Source of the DNA: Clostridiales bacterium UBA7011
Lineage (GTDB): Bacteria; Bacillota; Clostridia; Oscillospirales; Butyricicoccaceae
NCBI GenBank assembly: GCA_002449635.1
Contig: DJXF01000065.1
Span: 1 to 11,131, forward strand
Length of the DNA stretch: 11,131 nucleotides
Reading direction: 5' to 3'
Numbering within the stretch: position 1 is the stretch's first letter; every line of letters begins with the position of its first letter. The notes below the pieces were generated by a model that saw only the letters and a list, made by a program, of their open reading frames with translations, was not told the origin of the DNA and made no database searches. Made by a program: the position numbers and the translations under genes. Shown here in pieces: positions 9,003 through 11,131 of the stretch.

Positions 9003-9305
9003 ATGAACAGCAAACTGAGAGGACAGTCGATGAATGACTTGTTTCAGGCTATTTTGAATTTGAAAAATCTCGATGAATGCAGCAATTTTTTTGAGGATTT
9101 GTGCACGATCAGCGAGCTGCGTGCCATGGAACAGCGCTTTCAGGTCGCACAGATGCTGGATGAGGGCCGTATTTACAGCGATATTGCGCAGGAAACCGGT
9201 GCATCTACGGCGACAATCAGCCGTGTAAACAAATGCCTGACCTATGGCTCGGACGGTTACCGCACGGCACTCGACCGCATGAAAGAGAACAGCAAACATG
9301 AGTGA
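9003..9305 (+). CDS. yerC: YerC/YecD family TrpR-like transcriptional regulator
   Basis: A 100-residue all-helical protein of the TrpR superfamily. It matches the Bacillus YerC pattern as I recall it: KLRG near the start, LFQAILNLKNLDECSNFFEDL, CTISELRAMEQRFQVAQML, then a helix-turn-helix at 58-79 (YSDIAQETGASTATISRV) and CLTYGSDGYRTALDRM. The family is predicted to bind DNA as a dimer, and comparative regulon studies have linked relatives to histidine biosynthesis (HisR); the ligand here is unknown. The ATG at 9003 is chosen because TGGAGG (8992-8997) lies 5 nt upstream and the protein length fits. In-frame ATGs at 8991 and 8967 lack a good SD. Its stop overlaps the methyltransferase start by 8 nt. 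A palindrome over its own promoter suggests autoregulation. Confidence 0.93.
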   Translation: MNSKLRGQSMNDLFQAILNLKNLDECSNFFEDLCTISELRAMEQRFQVAQMLDEGRIYSDIAQETGASTATISRVNKCLTYGSDGYRTALDRMKENSKHE

Positions 9306-10059
9306 ATATTCGGCGTATACACTGCTTTCGGAATATTATGACCGCTTCACCGATGATGTGCCATACGACCGGTGGGCGGATTTTTTTGAAAAAATATTTG
9401 CGCAGCGCGGACAAAAGCCGGAGATTATTCTCGATCTGGCATGCGGCACGGGCAAACTGACGTGTATTCTCGCCCGGCGCGGGTATGATATGATCGGGGT
9501 CGACCAGTCGGAAGATATGCTGATGATGGCGCAGGAAAACTGCGGCGGACTGACGGAGACAAAACCCGTTCTTCTGCTGCATCAGCCGATGCAGCGACTC
9601 GAGCTGTTCGGCGGCATAGATGCCTGTGTGTGCTGTCTGGATTCCGTCAATTACGTGACCGATCCCGATGTCCTGCACGAGGCATTCCGGCGTGTATATG
9701 ACTATCTGAGGCCTGGCGGGGTGTTTGTGTTTGACATCAACACCCGGGCCAAGCTGGAGCGCATTGACGGACAGAGCTTTGTGCGCGAGGACGAGGATAT
9801 TTTCTGCGTCTGGCAGGCGGAAATAGAACAGAATACGTTTTGTCATTATGCGTTTGACTTTTTTGAACGCGGGGAAGAAAACGCGTGGCATCGCTATCAG
9901 GAGCATCATATGGAACGCATTTATGCGCCCGAGGAGCTGCTTGCCATGCTGAAGGAGATCGGATTTGTCGGCACCGAACAGCGCGGTGAGTTGTCTGACA
10001 ACGCGCCGAGCCCGCAGGAAGAACGCATTTTCTTTATCACCAGCAAACCATTGAAATGA
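9298..10059 (+). CDS. Class I SAM-dependent methyltransferase, YqeM-like
   Basis: The 253-residue protein has a Rossmann-type methyltransferase core: motif I ILDLACGTG (44-52), the acidic loop residue D69 in GVDQS that would hold the SAM ribose, a post-core DACVCCLDSVNYV strand/helix and LRPGGVFVFDINT. The N-terminal YTLLSEYYDRFTDDVPYDRW and the C-terminal PSPQEERIFFITSKP match the YqeM-like family of Firmicutes, whose substrate is not established, so none is named. The first ATG (9298) overlaps the yerC 3' end by 8 nt with only a GAAAGAG-type SD (9281-9287), so translation is probably coupled. hslO starts 9 nt after its stop. Being co-transcribed with a small DNA-binding regulator and a redox chaperone hints at a stress or translation-quality role, but that is context only. 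Confidence 0.9.
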   Translation: MSEYSAYTLLSEYYDRFTDDVPYDRWADFFEKIFAQRGQKPEIILDLACGTGKLTCILARRGYDMIGVDQSEDMLMMAQENCGGLTETKPVLLLHQPMQRLELFGGIDACVCCLDSVNYVTDPDVLHEAFRRVYDYLRPGGVFVFDINTRAKLERIDGQSFVREDEDIFCVWQAEIEQNTFCHYAFDFFERGEENAWHRYQEHHMERIYAPEELLAMLKEIGFVGTEQRGELSDNAPSPQEERIFFITSKPLK

Positions 10060-10068
10060 GGAAAAAAC

Positions 10069-10968
10069 ATGAAGGATACTTTGATTCGTGTCATTTGCCG
10101 TGATGCGGAGATCAAATTTACGGCGGTCAGCACGAGGGAGCTGACAGAACGCGCCCGTCAGATTCACCGCACCCTGCCGCTTGCGACAGCGGCACTCGGA
10201 CGAACCCTTGCAGCGGCATCGATGATGGGGCGGGAGCTGAAGGATAAGAACGGTTCTGTCACGCTGCAGATCAAGGGCGACGGACCGCTCGGAACGATCA
10301 CAGCCGTAGGCGACTGTGACGGCTGCGTGCGCGGATACCTGCAAAATCCCGCGGCGGATCTGCCGCTCAAACCGGATGGGCATCTGGATGTGGGAAACGG
10401 CGTCGGACGCGGCTATGTCATGGTCATTAAGGATATCGGCGTGGGCGAGCCGTTTACCGGCACAACCGCACTGCATAACGGCGAAATTGCAGAGGATATC
10501 ACAAAATATTTTGCGGAGAGTGAACAGGTGCCGTCCGCTGTGGCATTGGGTGTGCTTGTGGATACAGACCAGAGCGTACGGCAGGCCGGCGGTTATATCG
10601 TTCAGCTCATGCCGGGCGCAGCAGATGAGGATATTACACGGCTGGAGCACAACATAGCAAAGGCGGGAGCCATCACTTCGATGTTCGAGCAGGGGATGGA
10701 TGCGGAGGACATTGCGCGGGCTGTGCTCGATGGATTTGACATCGAAGTGCTGGAGCGCGTGCCGATTTCTTATCGCTGTGGTTGTACGCATGCCAAGGTG
10801 ACCCGCGCGCTCATCAGTCTGGGACGGGAAGAGCTGAAGCGTCTGCGCGATGAGGAAGACGGCATTGAAGTGACCTGTCAGTTCTGCGATCAGGTCTACA
10901 AGCTCTCACGCGAAGACATCGATGTCCTGCTCACAGCGGCGACCGCACGAGAGGAAAACGACCGTTAA
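10069..10968 (+). CDS. hslO: Redox-regulated chaperone Hsp33
   Basis: A 299-residue Hsp33 of normal length. The N-terminal domain shows the family blocks RQIHRTLPLATAALGRTLAA, LQIKGDGPLGTI, DGCVRGYLQNP and GYVMVIKD. A middle segment, GEIAEDITKYFAESEQVPSAVALGV, follows. The C-terminal redox switch is intact: C237 and C239 (RCGCTHAKV) and C270 and C273 (CQFC), i.e. CxC-X30-CxxC. These bind zinc when reduced; on oxidation they form disulfides and the protein becomes a holdase for unfolding proteins. The start ATG has TGAGG (10057-10061) overlapping the methyltransferase stop. No terminator follows; the next 75 nt are A-rich and lead to the tRNA promoter. It is the last gene of the yerC operon. 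Confidence 0.97.
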   Translation: MKDTLIRVICRDAEIKFTAVSTRELTERARQIHRTLPLATAALGRTLAAASMMGRELKDKNGSVTLQIKGDGPLGTITAVGDCDGCVRGYLQNPAADLPLKPDGHLDVGNGVGRGYVMVIKDIGVGEPFTGTTALHNGEIAEDITKYFAESEQVPSAVALGVLVDTDQSVRQAGGYIVQLMPGAADEDITRLEHNIAKAGAITSMFEQGMDAEDIARAVLDGFDIEVLERVPISYRCGCTHAKVTRALISLGREELKRLRDEEDGIEVTCQFCDQVYKLSREDIDVLLTAATAREENDR

Positions 10969-11043
10969 TCTGCGGGCAGTTTGACATTTGATTTATACAA
11001 AAAAGAACATTTTCAAAAAATGGCGGAAAACGGAAAAAAACAG

Positions 11044-11072
11044 TTGACAAATCCGTTCCGGTTGAGTATACT
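11044..11072 (+). promoter_or_regulatory. Strong sigma-A promoter of the tRNA-Val gene
   Basis: A perfect TTGACA (11044-11049) is followed by 17 bp and TATACT (11067-11072, 5 of 6 matches). A perfect TATAAT overlaps at 11072-11077 but would give a 22-bp spacer, so the first box is preferred. The predicted start near 11079 lies about 15 nt before the mature tRNA 5' end, typical of stable-RNA promoters. Confidence 0.88.
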
Positions 11073-11093
11073 ATAATAGTCGCTGGACGGTAC

Positions 11094-11131
11094 GGAAGTT
11101 TAGCTCAGCTGGGAGAGCATCTGCCTTACAA
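11094..11131 (+). tRNA. tRNA-Val (anticodon UAC), 5' part, cut by window end
   Basis: The first 38 nt of a tRNA are present: acceptor 5' strand GGAAGTT (11094-11100), T8-A9, D-arm GCTC/GAGC around AGCTGGGA, A26, anticodon-stem strand TCTGC and loop CTTACAA. The anticodon TAC (11127-11129) reads GUA, hence valine. The 3' half, including the stem closures, the T-arm and any CCA, lies beyond the window, so acceptor pairing cannot be checked. Further tRNA genes may follow on the same transcript. Confidence 0.88.

Noticed and set aside
9217..10791. A 524-codon open frame on the minus strand across yerC, the methyltransferase and hslO
   Set aside because: It is antisense to three well-supported genes, its translation is rich in His, Cys and Arg with no recognisable motif, and it follows from the codon bias of the real strand.
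10981..11009. TTGACA at 10981-10986 as a second promoter after hslO
   Set aside because: No -10 occurs at 16-18 bp; TATACA is only 7 bp away.
11008..11040. A-rich stretch after hslO as a terminator
   Set aside because: Only a weak AT hairpin (CATTTT/AAAATG) is present, with no GC stem or T-run on the + strand.

Overview
The window reads as a chromosomal housekeeping segment from a spore-forming, low-oxygen Firmicute, most likely a clostridium of the Oscillospirales (Butyricicoccus/Agathobaculum-like; this placement is inference). The reasons are an ispH-rpsA fused reading frame, the MEP isoprenoid route, a YunB sporulation protein, GatCAB indirect aminoacylation, a YerC/YecD TrpR-like regulator, strong Shine-Dalgarno (SD) sites and moderately high GC. 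All recognised genes lie on the + strand. I see no mobile element, CRISPR array or prophage.

Layout. (1) Positions 1-2706 hold the 3' end of cmk, then plsC, then an ispH-rpsA fused frame, joined by start/stop overlaps and closed by a strong intrinsic terminator. (2) yunB (2854-3507) stands between two transcription units. (3) A promoter with an extended -10 (3533-3561) precedes ligA-gatC-gatA-gatB (3590-8775), a tight operon for DNA ligation and Glu-tRNA(Gln)/Asp-tRNA(Asn) amidation. (4) A 17-bp hairpin without a proper U-tract follows gatB. (5) A second extended -10 promoter (8856-8884) with a small palindrome at the expected start site precedes a yerC-like regulator, a YqeM-like methyltransferase and hslO (Hsp33). 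(6) A consensus-like promoter drives a tRNA-Val(UAC) gene cut by the window end.

The most interesting point is inside the ispH-rpsA frame. The S1 half appears to have its own expression signals within ispH coding sequence. An AT-rich island carries a TGTACA-17 bp-TGATACAAT promoter candidate (1264-1292). A perfect AAGGAGG lies 8 nt before an in-frame Met-Met pair at exactly the IspH/S1 junction (1537-1557). Lysine codon use switches sharply at that junction, from 10 AAA:5 AAG to 1 AAA:25 AAG. This suggests that one frame gives both a fusion protein and a separate, abundant four-domain S1. No wholly new system is evident; the remaining genes are ordinary conserved housekeeping genes.
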